From the NCBI GenBank assembly GCA_000708835.1, contig DF237254.1, positions 4,987 to 68,986 of the forward strand: a stretch of 64,000 bases of DNA, written 5' to 3'. This document shows, one piece after another, positions 32,720-47,700 of the stretch (position 1 is the first letter of the stretch; every line of letters begins with the position of its first letter). The stretch comes from Klebsormidium nitens (taxonomy: Eukaryota; Streptophyta; Klebsormidiophyceae; Klebsormidiales; Klebsormidiaceae). Both the position numbers and the translations under genes were made by a program. The notes below the pieces were generated by a model that saw only the letters and a list, made by a program, of their open reading frames with translations, did no database searches and was not told the DNA's origin.

Positions 32720-35700
32720 TCACCTCAGCTTGGAGTTGATGCGGGGCGGCGCGACCGGTGGCTTATACTCCGGCCGACTTCCCTTGACCTCGTAGATCCA
32801 GTCCCGCTCGTCCGTCTGCAGAACAAAGTCGCCGTCAGTACATCAATCAGCAACCTTCGCAGAGGACAAGCTTCGCGGATTTAGAACCTTCAGAAACCCG
32901 TGCTGGTTTTCGAGAAGCGACCTCTCCTCAATATGCGAACGCGGCTGTCAATCAGATCACGACGTAGCAGCACGCCAGGATAGGCCGTTGAGTCGGTGGC
33001 AGAGCCGACGTTTATTATGTTTTGCATCCTGAGCTCGTCAAAAGTGCCTTCTTGAAACCAATGAAAAGCCCGCGCTCAAAATCAGGAGAGCCTTTTCCCT
33101 TACTTCCCGGGAGTCACTTCTGAAAACCCAAACAGCGAAGGATGAAAACCTGTCAAGTGTCAAACCTTCATCAAGTCAAAACAAAATGCAGATACTCAAT
33201 TCATTCCCAGATTTGATCATATCTTCTTCTCTTAGGGGAAGCAACTTGGAGAACACTTGTCCGAGGTCTTCGTCAAATGCTCCTCTCACAAGCTCTGTTC
33301 CACTTAGCGCTTCTGCGTTCTGCCTGGCCTCTCGGTTGTATCCTAGTTGCCATCGGTTACCTCCAGCTTATGACGGAAAACTGATTTGCAGGATCTGAGG
33401 ACATGAAAATGTAATCAAATGCTTTCTATCAGACTGCGACAAACCCAACAGATGCCCTGCAATCCTAAAACCCCTAAACCGCTAGAAACCTTAAAAACCC
33501 TCAAAGAAAGCGGCGCGGCAAGATCCGGCTGACGCCACTCGCGTGAATGTACCGTTTTCCGATCAGGGTTTTCCCGGCGTATTCCCGGGGCGTGAAAAGT
33601 ACCCCTAACTCATGGCCTCGTCGGCGCATTTAGAAGATGTAGTCAAATGACCTTAGTTGCACCTAACTCAACCGCAAAGAAACGTACAACAAGTAGGCGT
33701 GCTCCAAGAAGAGCGACGTGACAAGAACTCTATTCCATGACTCACGAGGATATACAATTTGCCGATCAGGGGCTTCCCGGCGTATTCCCGAGGCGTGAAC
33801 GCCACGCGCAGCTCCTGCCCTCGTCCGCCCGGTTTAAGCACTCCCCGGGTTGGTTCGACGTCGAATTCTAGCGGGCTACCGGGGCCGAAAAGTGCCCGGT
33901 AGGAGATCTCCCGGTCAGGAAGAGCGGGCAGTGTGAATGTGCTCACGCCCGTCTTGCCGACCGGGGCTTCCACGTGGATGGTACCGTCCGGTTCGGGCTC
34001 AGACGCCTGCGGTACGAACCTTTGAAATTGGTCTTTGAAGGAGCTGAGTGTCACGGTCTGACCGGACACAGAAAGGGGGCTCCGTGCAAGATTGTTCCAG
34101 TGCCCTGAACGGGATTCCGCACACGAACGGCTCATAGCTTTCCGCCTCGTTCCGGCGGAACGTGTAGAGAACGGTTTGAAGTTGCCACGCCGTCATTCTA
34201 TGTTTCTTTCAAAACAGCATCGAAGACGACCGGATCACGACTTACAATGCGTTCAAGGTCCAAGTCAGGAGTTCTTTGAACAAGCAGTTACATAGCCCCG
34301 CCAAGAAAACAAATGGTTTTGCACCAGCCCTGATCCGCTTGCAGCAGCTCTCTCCATGCCTGACTTCAGCATCTTTAAAGCGCTACAAATTCACATTTAG
34401 ACTTGAAAGTCGGTTCTGAATCGAGACTGACAGCCTTTTCTAACTTCGAAACTCTGCGTTGGCTTTCGTCATGCTCCTCGATTTGATATCTTCTTTCATA
34501 CGAAGGAAGACGAAACGGAACTTTCAGCACGGAACGGAACGCCAAACTGACCTCGAGAGCCATCTCAAAGCGCCACCTGCCGCCGGTCTCTTTGGTGATG
34601 ACGAGATCCGCTGCCGTTGACAGAATCCGCAGCGGAGCGAAGGTCACCCGGAACCGGAGCGGCTGGTCGGGACCGAAGATGACCTGAGCAAGGAAGAGGC
34701 AGCGCATAAGCCTCTGTAAGTTCCTTTTCTATCAAGGACAGTTTCTGCTTTCCAATGTTGTTCCCCGTGTTCTTTCACCTGAGTTCTTTCCTTTTTTGTA
34801 CCCTTCTCGATCTCACTGAAAGAGCGGCCGCTAGAACTTCAAAATGTCGCTGCAAGGAAAGATTCATAAGGCAACTCGTTTCTGCCAAGAAAAGTCCCGA
34901 GGACAGCGTCTTTTCTCAACTCAAAGAGACCGTTTTGAGGGAGAAGCGGAGATTCGTGTTTTGCACCTTCCGCACGGTCGTTCCTCAAGACCAGATTTTA
35001 CATCTCTTATTAAAATCATGGTGCACGCTATACAGAAGCGAAGCTATCGAAGAAATCCGTTTGAAACGTTGAAGCCGCGAACCTCCCTCAGCCAGAGGAC
35101 TGTTGAAATTCCTATCTCAGAATCTTCCGCTGTTACGGACCTTCAGTAGTGACTGCGTATCTAAGAAAAGTCACTGTATGTTTTGATTCCACAGCTCATG
35201 GCTCTGCTATCTCCCAAGTTCTTTTTCTTCTAGCAAAGTAGGAATGAAGGAGACAAATAGTTTTCTCACCTCGTCAAGAGCTTCGACTCGAAGCGACTGT
35301 GCGACAACCGCCGCGTCGCCTTCCTCCGTCGCAACCTCATACGTAAACCGCTCCGGGTTTGTCACTAACCCCATACCAACCAGCCTCGCTTCCAAAACCC
35401 CTTCGCTCGAGCCGCGCGCCTTGCACGCGCACCGGAAAACGCGGCCCGCTTCCGCATACTCCGCCACGCCCACGATCGGAAAGACCCAGGTTAGCGTTTC
35501 CCGGTTAGCGCTGGGGTTTTCGTAATCGGGCTCGGGTTCGAGCTCCACCCTCAGGTTAGCGCGTAACTGCGCAATGAATGATGGTTGAAAAGCGACCGGG
35601 ATTTGGAGGACGCTGAACGGGGCGACCGAAAGGCCATGCGTCCGGCGCAGGAGGACGCTGAAAGGGCCCGGGTCGCCGTAACCCGGGTCGATGCTAACCC

Positions 35701-38700
35701 TAACCGTGACCGGAACCGAGAATGGATTCCGGAAGGAAACCAGGGCAGAAGCCGCCTGCTTGAGCGAAGCAGTGACTGTCGTTTCCGGCATGGACGTGGG
35801 CGGAGATCCGCGGCCGGAACAGCGGAACACCCAGGTTCCGGCTTCCGCGGAACCCAGTTCAATAACCCCGGTTTGGACCTCGCCGAGAACCGAGGGCGTG
35901 TACTCAATCGTGACGTCAGCCCGGCCGTCAGGGGGCAGGGTTAGGGTAGCCGGGTTAGCGACGAAGTTGCGCGGGTTACTGCTGGTCGCCCGGACGACAG
36001 CGGGTTTGGAGAGCGGGTTAGCGACGCTAACTTGGTGCGTGACCGTTGTGCCCACTTCGCACAAGAGCTCGGGGAGGGTCTCGTCCGGTGCGGGTTCCGC
36101 CTCTAACTCCAATTTAAACCAAAGCAAACCCAGGGTTTCGCTGTCGAAGTGCACGGAGCCCGTCCCCCGGGCGGGGAAAAGCGGCCGGTAGACGAGCTTG
36201 TAATCCGCGCTGCCGCCCGCGGGAACGGTTACCGCGGCGTCGCCTGAAACCCCCAAACCCTGCAGGTTGACCGCGAACGTCGCGGGCTCGTCGCGAGGGT
36301 TTTCGAGGCGGGTTACGAGGACCTCGACCGGGTTTCGGACGACAGATTTGACCGTTACCGTTCCCTCGCAAGGCGGCGGCCCGGCCGTGATTTCCACTGT
36401 GAACCAGCAGTACTGCCCGGTTGGAGCGGTGAACTGGAGGCTCCCGGTAACGGTTCCGACTTGGCGCGGTTGGACTGCGAGCTCGCATTCGACGACGCTG
36501 TTCGGACGCACCTTGAAGACGTCCGGGCCGGTCACGTCCGGCAGGTCCGACTTGAAGCTGCGAAGCAAAGAGGCACTTGCTTAAAAACCTGACGAGAATA
36601 AAATGATTGGGCACTCGAAGTCAGAAGTAAGGCTCGGACTATCTGCTTTGGCCTTCGTTGCTGCACCTAGCAACCTAGCAACCCTCCTGATAGGAAATCC
36701 TTCAATATGGATTTCAAATCCTCACTGCGGATTGAGGGCGCGGAGATTGAATAGACATTTCGTCCTTATCCTGCAGAAGAAAGATGCTCTTGGGGTTCGA
36801 TGCCGCGGATCGAACAACGCTTGAATTGGTCCGTGCTTCAAAATCCGAGAAAGCTGTAACGAACAAAGGGGCGATCAGCAGCGCAGGTTAGTTTCGCAAC
36901 ATTCTCGAGAAGCCTTTCAGGCTGTTGAACGACGAAGTCGCACTTCCATCTAGAATTAGTAAAACAACGGGGTTAACCGCCGCAAAATAAACACTGCTTT
37001 GGAGAACACCTCGCTTCCTTGCTCGATGCAAACTGCTAAAGAAGGACGTGAGAACCTTTCAGGCGAGTGGACAAACTCTGGTGAACCTCTCCAATTCAAA
37101 GCTCTCTTTCCTCCTGCGTTACCAATCCTTCAATGGGAAAGTAAGATCTGGAAGTATAGGTGACTTCCTGGAAAGTAAATGCGAAAGTCGAAGTTTCAAT
37201 GACGACAAAAATAACCGGAGCAGCATTCCCACCTGTACGGCACTTCCTGGTCCCCGATGACGTTGGGCACCTTGATGCGTCGCAGCGCGCGCACGCGCGT
37301 AGGGCATTCCAACACCACGTGGCCCTCAGATAAGGGCTCCTCGCCAGTCCCCGTCAGCGTATAAACGCCGGCGCCCGATAATTGCAGCTCTGATCAGAGG
37401 GATACGAACGACACTATGAGAAGTTTGTCCGGCCTTGTCAATGTGTGTGATCCGGAGCCGTGGCGGTACAACGTCGATCGCAATGCACACGGTGGAAACC
37501 ACTCACAGGATCACAGCCGAGCCTAAAGCTTCTGATGACCTCATTCGATCAAAGATCTTGCAAATGGAACGGAAAGAAACTCAATTGCAAACGCGCCTCC
37601 CCAATTGCCTTCAACTCTGGAGTAGGCTCACAAGGTAAGACAGACGAGTTCGTCTTCGCAGGGAGACAGAATCTGCAGGAGAAGACACCCCTCCAAGCGG
37701 CAGTTCTTGTATTGGAGTTGTTCCACTCATATAACAAAGTAGTCCGACCAGCGTTCCGTTCCGCTCACCAGAGGTGTACTCCCCGATCCACGGCGGCCGG
37801 AACGTCAGCGCGTACTGCGTCATCCCTCCGGGGGGCACCGACACCTCTCTCGGCCCCGTGAAAGCCGTCCCCCCCGAAAAGTTGGCCTTGACAATCAGCG
37901 GCTTATCCGAGCCGTTGGATATGGGCAGCTCCTGCAGGATGCTCGCGCGCGCGGGGCACGAGAACGCGAGCGCAGCGCGCGCGTCTGGCGCGGCCGCGCA
38001 GAACTCCAGGTCGAAGACGCGCACGTCGGCCGGTGACGTCAGCGTGACGCGGGCGGGGTAGGTCCCCGGTTGCTTCGGGCTAAACGTCGCGAGCAGGACG
38101 TTGGCAGGGGCGGCAATTTTCGGGTCAGCGGGAGGTTTGCCGTTAACCGCGGGTTCCTTGGGCGGCGGTTTGGGGTTTGGGGAACCGAGGGTGACGTCAT
38201 GCGGCACGTGGACGTACTGGCTGCTGGAGTGCACGGCGAATCTCACCGCGCGCGTGCTCGCGCCCTGGACGATTTCCCCGAGCGCTTTCAGAAGCTCCGT
38301 CTGCTTTTTGTTCTTTGCCCCGGGGTGCTTCTCTAGGAAGATGCGCTTAGCGTTCTCGAACTGGGGATTGGTCACCGGGATGACCACCTCCTTAACCACC
38401 GGGTTTTTGCCAAACTCCGTCACGAACTTGGGCAGCTGCGTCGGCGCGGGGGGCTTCGCTTTCGCCTCGACGAGGTGCACGATTTCGCCGAAGATCTTAT
38501 CCTCTAGGCGTACCGTGCAGCTAAACTGCCCCTGTTGGAACGGTAAAAAGTGCACCACCAGGCGACCTTTCTCTTTCATTCTCAACCGCAGGACGGACTT
38601 GTCGCAGCCAAACGCGTCCGGCGGAACGGCCTTTCCGTCGGCGCTGCCAACGGAAGCGGAACTGGGCTCCTCCGAGATGGGCGCCCGCTTAACCGCCTTC

Positions 38701-41700
38701 TTAACCTCCGGCTCGGCCGCGGGTTTCTTGACGCACGCCTGGAGTAGCGTGACCGCAAACTCACAGTCCCCAGGGAACGGGTTCCCAACCTCTAGTTCGA
38801 CCGTTGTGTACTCAAAGAGACGCGCTTCCGTCTGCCACGTGGCAACCGGAAGCTCGGACAGCGCGCGCGCGCGCAGCGCAAAGACCATGGTCGCGGCCAC
38901 GGCCGCGCCCTCCCGCTTGCTCGCGAGCATCAGGCGTCCCTCCACGGGTTTAGAAATCGACGGCGTGCAGGTTATCATAACCTTCTCGGTTCCCCGGGGT
39001 TCGATGCGGATTGAATCCTTCCCGACTTCGAACTCTTTGCTCCCCTCTAGTTGCACGTGGTAGGAGATCGGCTTCGACGTCGGGTTGGTTAGCTCGACCA
39101 CCTTCGCTAACCGCTCCCCTAACCGCCCCGCGAACTCCACCGTGGACCGGGGCGCCAGCTGCGGCAGCGCCTGGTAGAGATAAACCGAGAACACTAGAAG
39201 TTCTCGGGCCTGCGGGAACGCCAGCTCGTCCTCCGTGATCGTATAAGGTAACCGGAGCACGCCCATCATTTCGATGAGGACCTTCGCGTTCGCGCGCACT
39301 TTGGACTCGCTCTTGGCGCCACGTGTCAGCGCCTGGGAGAAGCTGTTGAGGCCCGGCCAGTGGGAAACTAGAAGCGCGTAGAAAACGGTGCCGTCGCGCA
39401 GGTCGGCGTCGAAGTTGGTCACCCGGTAGGCTTGCCCCGGGAGGACCTTCCGGAAGTGGGCGGTCATCCATTTGAGCAGAACGGACTCCGGAACGCTGGA
39501 AAAGCAAAGAATCTCAAAGTGAGGAGTTGTACCGAAGTACGGAATGTTCTTTGTTTTAGTGGGGAGGACCTTCCGGAAGTGGGCGGTCAATCACTTAAGC
39601 AGAACGGACTCCGGAACGCTGCAAAAGCATAGAATTTTAAATTGAGGACTAAAAACGGAGTGCAGATTTTTTATTGGAATCATACTATAATGTCACTGCT
39701 TGAACGAAGGGTATTCAAGGGAGCAACCCACGAAAAACTCTAAGCGACTGCGCTTAATTTGAAACGGGACAAAAGCTTTCGAATGAACTCTGCAGCGGAA
39801 GCTTATGATCCGCGAAAGACGGTGTAGCGCATCGCTACACCTCAGGTGCTTTCACTCAACTTCCACCGTGAAAGCCATGTTTGTTACGTATCCAGGGTGA
39901 CAAAACCTGTGATTTTGGTCAGTGTATGCAAATCGTCTACCTGAGGAAGTTGCTGCCCACAAGGGACGGGTCGGTGGCGGCGTGCTTTCCGTTCCGCTTT
40001 GCGCCGGCGGACGGAACGGGCGGAAGGAGGCCCTCCATCCCCGGAAGCGTGGCCAACGACTTGGGAGTGACGCGGTTGAGTACAAAGATCCGCAACACCT
40101 GCAAAGAACGAAAAACCTCAATCTTAGTCTGAATCTTGAATTGAATCAACATGAAAGTGACGAGACGAATGAACTGAGTAGAGGCTCCGTGGATTCGTGC
40201 GAAACAATGATGGAAGCAAAAGTAAAGTTTCATTGCAAAAAGGCAGCGTCTATTCGACCCCGGCGGCCACTTGCTTCTCTGAGAAACGTTGCACCAATTA
40301 GTTTAGGTAGAGTTCCTTTCGAGACCTAAGCGAGTGTCCTTTCCGGTTACAGAACCGGATATTTGAAAGCAGAGGCTTTTGGGTTCTCAAGTGTTAAATT
40401 TCGAGACAACGGAACCTCTAACGGATCTGAAATAACAGGGTATCTAGACAAACGAGACCTCTAAGGAATCTAAAAAATAGGGTGTCTACATTGAAGCTTC
40501 CTTTGCGGGAGCGGAAAATACAAAGACGGACTGTCCACTGCTCTTGAGTTTGGAAGAGCTGTTATTGCAGCTGCAGCAGCGAGAAATATGCTGTCATGAC
40601 CTCCGCGTGTCACAGGGAAACTCTGGCGGCATCCTTTTATCCACCCATCAGAACTTCAAAATTCTTCCGTTTGATCAGTGGGTCTAGTATGAAATGTGTA
40701 AGCCCGCGGCTAGTAAAGCGGCAATCGTCACCTGGAACAGCGTCATGTGCCACGCCTCACTGGACACGTTCGCAAAGTTGGCCAGCACCGCGCGCCAGGC
40801 GGCCGCGGCTTCCCGCGCGCCGGCCGCCGCCGCGCCCTCGCCGTCGCCCTCCTCGCCCAAACCCTCCAAACCCTGCTCCCTGGTCGCGAGCACGCGCTCC
40901 AGATCGTCTTCCGTCAGCAACAGCTCCGGTTTTACCGCGTTCAAAAGCGCGCCGTGCTGCTTCAGAAACGTCAGCACTTTTTCGTACTGGCCCCGGACCG
41001 CCTCCGCCTGGTCCTTCTTGTTGGGGGGCAGTTTTCCCAGCTTGCCGGGCACCCCCTTCCCGCTCAGATTCTCCACCAGCTCGACCAGCAGCTTCCCCTT
41101 CGACGCCGAAAACTCGCCGGCAATGTCTTTAATCGGCGCGCGCGAGAGCGTGACGTCAAGCCAGCGCGCGAGTGCGCCGCTCTGTGACGTCACGCTGGCG
41201 TCGGACAGCTCCGGGGGCTGGATCTTGTACCCGGCGTCGGGAACTAGAGTCGGGGCTTTTCCGTCTTCCACCGAGATTTGCAGCGCCTCCTTGTTGAAGG
41301 TGAGGAACGGGTGGTTCGTGAGAAGGCAGTTGTCCGCCGTTCCGGTCACCGGAACGGAAAATTTTCGGCCGTCGTCGTCGAAGAAGTCCAGATTCGCCGT
41401 GAAAGAGAGCGGCTGGTCTGACGCAAAGCTGACGTCGACGGGCAGGCGCTCCTTAGCGAACCCTATAAGCGTTCCTCCGGGGAACTCCAACTGGAGGGGC
41501 GCCTTATCGGAATCGATCGGCAGCCGGTATTTGACGTCCAGGTTATCGTAACCCTTGTTGACCAGGTAGAAACGTGCGCGGGTGCGGATGTCAAGCGGAA
41601 CAACCGGAAGGGTAATCTCCCTAACCTCAAAAGCTAACCCCGGCGCCAGCCCCGTGCCTTTTAGGGTCAGGAAGGAGTACGGCTCCTTTTCCGTTGTGCC

Positions 41701-44700
41701 GTCCAGGTGCACCGGAACGGAACACTTGTACTGCTCCGCCTCCCGTGGCAGGAATGTGACCCGTATCGTTGTCGAAGTGCCCTCCGCCAAAACGCCCTGC
41801 TTCGGTTCGACGGTGAACACGCCCTTGGAGGCGTCCACGTCAGCAGTCCCCAGCTGCCACGTCAGCGGCTTCTCGTCCGTGTTCGTGATCGTCGTCTCCA
41901 TAGCGTATGGGATCTGCTTCACCGTTTCTTTCTTGACGATCTTGGCGCCAAAGGCGAGGACGGGGGGCGCGAGGCGCGCCCGCGGCTTCAGCCCGCGTGC
42001 GCGCACCGCGCGCGCCGGCTGCTCGCCCGCCGGAACGCCGAGGACGGACAGTGGAAGGTCGAATGACTCCACGCGGTCGCGCGTCGGCTGAAACGACAGC
42101 ACAAATGTCAGCGTCTTTTTGGCCGCGAGCAGAATCTTGTACTGCGGCCCTTCGTCGTCGATCTCGCCCTGGGCGGAACCGCCAGAATCCGCTTCGACGT
42201 CAATACTTCTCGGCCCCCCGGGGGAGATCAGCTGCAGCGGTCCGTCGGCAAATTCCTCCTCATTCGGCGCGGTCGCGGTCGCGGTTGCGCGCACGCGCGC
42301 GGGCAGCTCGAGCCGGAACTCCGGGTGTCCGCTGAGGTCCAGCAGCAAAGCCGCTGGAATTCCGCTGCTGTTGGTCAACGTCAGCGTCTGCTGTGCTGAC
42401 GCGCCGATGTAAATAGCCCCGAAAGCGAACTCCTGCTGTTCGATGGTGACGGTCGGGACGACGGCGTGCGCGCACACCTGGAGACCGGTCGGTTTGCCGC
42501 CCCGGGCAGAGACCTGCGCGAAAGCATTTTGGTCATTGATGTGGTCAACAAGTAGCACTTTTCAGTCTAGAGACACTCCGTGCAGTGAGAACGTCTGGAA
42601 GCCTTTTGGTTGTGCATATATCTGGTTCGAGAGGTTGTCCGGGCGACCTTAAATTGGAGCTCGTTTATAGAAGCACGGAACTCAAAACTAATCAAGAACT
42701 CGCAACTCGCAAACCTTGCCCTTTTGTGGTCCATTTCCACTCGAGGGTTGTAGTGAATCAGAATCCGTAACTTGAGACTGCGTGTCCCAAACGCAAACAC
42801 AACCTCATTCAAGGTAAGTGGAGGGTGCGATTTCGAGGAATAGACAAAGGACGCCCATGAGCAACTCTTTGTTCTCCATCTGAGCGTTGCACAAGATCTT
42901 AAAAACATATCAATTCCGCAATCCTTCGCGCCCCAGCGTATGTGTGTACATGGTACGCTAATACCGAAGTAAGTGAAAAGCAACCACAAGGTCAAAGTTT
43001 ACTTTGTTGAAAGCTTTTGATCCGTTGTTGGGGTCCGTTTCAACGAACCTTTTTCGCAAACCTAAGAGTCTCTTCAAGTCGCCCTTGAATAGACCCAGCT
43101 TCCAACGAGAGTAGCTGAGTATTTACCTGGAGCCACGCGTCGTACTCTTTCGCCTCCTCCGCTTCGAACGTCAGCTCCAAGTCTTGCGTTCCCCCCGGGC
43201 TGATCCGTCCGGCGACCGGGCTGCAGGAAAGCACCGCTGACTGGTCGCCCGCCGACGCCCGGAAGACGACGTCCGTCTTGCCGACGTTCCGCAGCGGAAC
43301 GGTCTTGTGGACAGGGGCGCCCACCGGAACCATGCCCAGGTCGAGCTTCTTATCCTTGAAGGCGCACTTGCCTTCCAGGCTCTCCCCTGCATTGAAACGG
43401 CTATTCCTTCAAATGGGCGTAGGCCATGCATGAACACCCCAATAAAATCGAGGGTAATGGGGCCCCAGAGTGGCCAAACTTCCAATCGGGTCCGTCCGAA
43501 AACGACTCGAAAGCTTTGAATGACAAATTTCGGACAGTTGAAATCGAACGCTCAAGGTTGTTGTCAGGTCACACTTTGCGTTCTTCCTGGGTTCCCTTTC
43601 TGCTCGATTCACACACGTCTTTTCAATCACTCATCAAGATCCGGCCAATCTCTCGTCAAGCTGCGTTTCGCACTTGCTTCTGGAGACTTAATCAGGGCAT
43701 GAATCTGCGATACCTGAATCGCAAAGACAGCCACCTACATACCGCAAATCAATACCGAACAGCTTTGCTTTTCACCAAAAGAGATACGCGGTATCAGAAC
43801 CTTCTTTCCTTGACCTTCCTTTCTTGTCACATAACATACGGAAGCCTAGCTTTCTCTTGCTCACGAAAACCGCGGTACGTACCGCTACAGCGCACCCGCT
43901 TGCTCGCGCCCGCGCCCCCTACTACGCTCAGCGTCAGGAACCCGTCGTTGTTTCCGGTTCCGGGCCGCCACGTGACGGTGACCGGAACGGAACCCAACTT
44001 CTCGATCGCGCCCCGGGTTGGCGTGACCTCAAACGCCGGGTTAGAGCACTCCCACTGGTAGTCCGCAGTGTGGTTGTTCGGGTTATGGACGATTAACTGC
44101 TCGGTTATGCAGGGTTCCCAGTCGTCGGGTGTGTAGCGGAAGTCAATCTCCTCCCGGGAGATGGAGAGAGCGACCGGTTCTACTTCGGCGAGGACCTCCA
44201 ACTGAAACCTGTGAAACCGGGGGAAGCAGTATCCGCTGAGTCAGGCCATCTTAAAAATCGAGTGGTTCCTCTCGTGATAGGCCAAGCTCTAATGGTGTCG
44301 TTAGGAAATCACCAACTGAAGACCAGATCGTCAAGCTGAGCGAAAGCGGCTCGTGAGTTGTCAACATGTTTGTCTGTAGCCGGACCAAATCGGACGGCAA
44401 ACGAGGAGATGCGGGAAGTTTTTAGGATTGTCTTCTGAAGGCTACGACGAGACGGGCACGGCGAACGGAACGGTTTAACGTCTGGCGCAAGGTCTTACGC
44501 GAGTACGCATAAGCTAGTAAAGCCCATTTCTCACGTGCAAAGAAGATTCTTTAAAAGTCGGACGAAGAACCCAGAGAGCGGGCCATTAAGAAGCAGGTGT
44601 CCTGACAAAGACCCGTTTCGGTAACCAACATGAGAGCCCTGATTGTTTTCAGACACATCAAAGGGCTGGTCTTCGCGATTGGGGCTGGGTAGGAGAGTAC

Positions 44701-47700
44701 ACGTTTCAACCAATGGGATTGGAAACAAGCGGTTCGCCCCATCGTAAATTCGGACATCATGCGAGAACAAATCCTTCACGGAAGCATACGCTCCTTCATG
44801 AATGAACCGGAGTCCTCTTGGACTCATTCTAGAGGATTCTCTGAGACAGCCGACCGAAGGGATGTCTCCAAACCATTGTCCTTCATCTCAGCAGCTGCAA
44901 AGCCGGACCGTCCGATCCTTCCTGCTTACCTGTGCTGACCGTTAATGACGTACTCCACCTTCTGGCGCACCGTCTGCAGCTTGTTCGTACACAGCACGAT
45001 CCTGAAGCCCGCCGTTGCCCCGGGGGGGATCACCTGGCTCTCCGGTTCGCTTTTCTCCAGCTCCGGTACGGACCGGGTCTCAACCCCGACCAGAATGCTC
45101 TTGTGCAGCTTGTTCGTGACTGTGAAAATCTTCGTGTGGGGCGCCAGAGCGCTGACCCGCCCAAAGTCGAGAGAATGAGGCCCTGCTACGATCTTCACGA
45201 TGTCGCTCGGGCGTAATTGTGAGTGACACTCGTGCGCCTCCCCCGCTTCACAGGGCCTCGCCTTAAACTTTGCCACGGAGTGGATTTCGGACTCGGTGTT
45301 CGTTTGCAACGGACGGTTCTTCGGGCGGACGTACGAACCCTCCTTCCCGATCTCGTTTACGTCTTTGATCAGCCACAGCGGATCCTTCGCGAGCGGCAAC
45401 TCCGGTTCGGGTTCCCTTAAGCCGGAGAACAGCGCTAACCCGAGGTTTAGCGCGTCGTCCGGGGGCGGAGGTTTAGCGGTCCCCCGGTTTTCTCGCTCCT
45501 CTCGTTCCATCCGGGCGCTCCGCAAGAAGGTCTTGTACTGATCGCGATGCTCGTCCCGCTTCGTTGACTCGTTCCTCGATAGCTTATGCAGCCCGCCGAT
45601 GGCGTCGTCCTCCGCCTCCACTAACCCGCTCACTAATCCGCTGGTTAAGCCGCTGTTCGGGGAGACAGAAGTAAGCGCAAACCCGGTGCGTCTCTTCTCG
45701 GGCGACCGATTTGTTCCCCGCCCAACCGTTGCCGCCTTTACCGCAACCGTTGCAGGAGCTTTTCCGTCCACTCGCACCTCTAGTTTCTGCACGACCGGCC
45801 CCTTATCCGCCCCGCTTATGTCGCACGTCAGCACCGCCCGGCGAGGCCCGATGACTTTTGGATCAAAAGTGACGGCCACCAATTTAGACGCACGTGGGGG
45901 GATGATCCCGTGATCGGGTGCCACGTGGAACTCTGCTAAGCGTCCGAACTCGAACCGCACCGGGAGCTCAGTCTCTCCGTTCTCGAGCGTCAGCGTCTTC
46001 TTGACGCGGGTCTTCAAACCGGGCTCCCCGAACGAGAGGGCGGTCGGTGTGAATACAACCGAGGGCTCGACGCCCTGTCCCCAAATCGGGAGCTTCAGTC
46101 TGCGCTTCACCTCCTTCACATCGAAGATCGTCAGGAAAGAAAAGACTTGCTTTCCCGCACCCGCCGCAGGTTTCGTCGTCGAAAACCCCTTCATCGGCCC
46201 TTCTCTCGCAACCGCCAACGTGATTACCACAGGTAATTCAGAAAACGGTGGCACCGTTCCGCTTGCCGGTGACACCGTCACACACTTCGACTTCGCCGCC
46301 TGGAGTCCCTCCAGCCTTTCAGCCGAGATGGTGTCAATCGGGCCGTGGTCCCCAGACCCCCGGCTGCTGTCCGGGTTCGTATACAGCCCCGTCTCATAGC
46401 TTATGGGCACGGGTCCGAGGTTTCGCAAACGCGCCCGCACCGTTTTGGAGCTCCCGAAGAACAGCGAACCGAAGTCGATTCTCCCCAGGGGCGTCCCGTC
46501 CTCCGCGCAAAAGTCCACTTTCTGGGGGGTGCTCGAGGCAGTGATTTCGACCCCCTGGGACTGAACTTGCCCCGGCTCCCCCCATTTAAACTCCACCCCC
46601 GCCTTAAAGTCCCCCGCATCTTTGGCCTCGTATGTGACTTTGACTTCTTCTCCAGAGTTCGGACCCAGAAACCCGCTTTGAGGTTCCACTATAACAGGGC
46701 AACTGTGATCGAAGCGTACCGACCATTCTGCCCCTTTTCCGCCTTTGTTCGAGATCGTCAGAGTCTTCTCGATTACGCTTCCTTGAGCAACCGCGCCGAG
46801 AAGTAGAACCGAGGGTTCGATGTGAAGGAAAGACTGGGGGAGAAGAGTGTGCAGCGGAATGCAGAGGGGGGGGCCTTGCTCTGTCTCGATGGTAAGTGCG
46901 CCGTGGACGTCCTTTTTGAGGGGGCCGTCTTGGCGGACCGTAACCTGCAACAGAGAAATCTGAATGTCACTTCACATGAAAAGATAAATATCCTGCAAAC
47001 CACTATCAGCCGGAGCTGGTTATGAGTAGCAGCAACTTGTGCTACCGCCAATTTAGACTGATCCTTAAATCCCTGATGAAGAAGAAATCGGTTTGACCAT
47101 GAAAGAGCGATTTTACCAGGCACGGCGCTCCTGGTGACAGCCCGAAAGATCAGACTCTTCCTAAAGAAAGTATTGTTTCGACCCTTGTGAGGGCTAGAGG
47201 CCCAATAGAGCAGTCTCTTTCGGCAAGGTACGGCAGAGGGGCTCTGGAAACCCCGAGCGCTGCAAGCAAGTCGACCTGTCCAACTTCTGATGAGCATCCC
47301 ATGAAAAAGGAAGGAAGGAAAAATGTGAATCCATGACACAGAGCATTGGCAGGATGGCACTGCCGAAGCTGGCTCTAATCTCCCTGTTCTGCTGCTCACG
47401 GTCTTTTCCTCTCCGCATTGACAATCGGATTACCAAATGTGGCGCGCAAGCTTTTCTCGAAGTGGAGAGAAGAGGAACATTCACAGAAACACTTGCGTGT
47501 AAAGTAGGACTTTGAAAAGGTTCCCATTCTGGCATTTTGACGAAGAGATCGTCGTCTTCTTTCTGTCATCATGTACTTTTGGCTTTTCTTACCACCAAAA
47601 TCTGACCACCAAGTTCCCACACACAACTTTAGAGTGCAAGCTCAGAACTTGATACATCTTGACTTGTAGGATCCTAACCTTTCAGAATCTGGAAAGTGTA

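Noticed and set aside
38101-39063. 320-codon + strand ORF opposite CFAP47
   Set aside because: Shadow frame of CFAP47 exon 7; the minus-strand frame has the CH and ASH domains.
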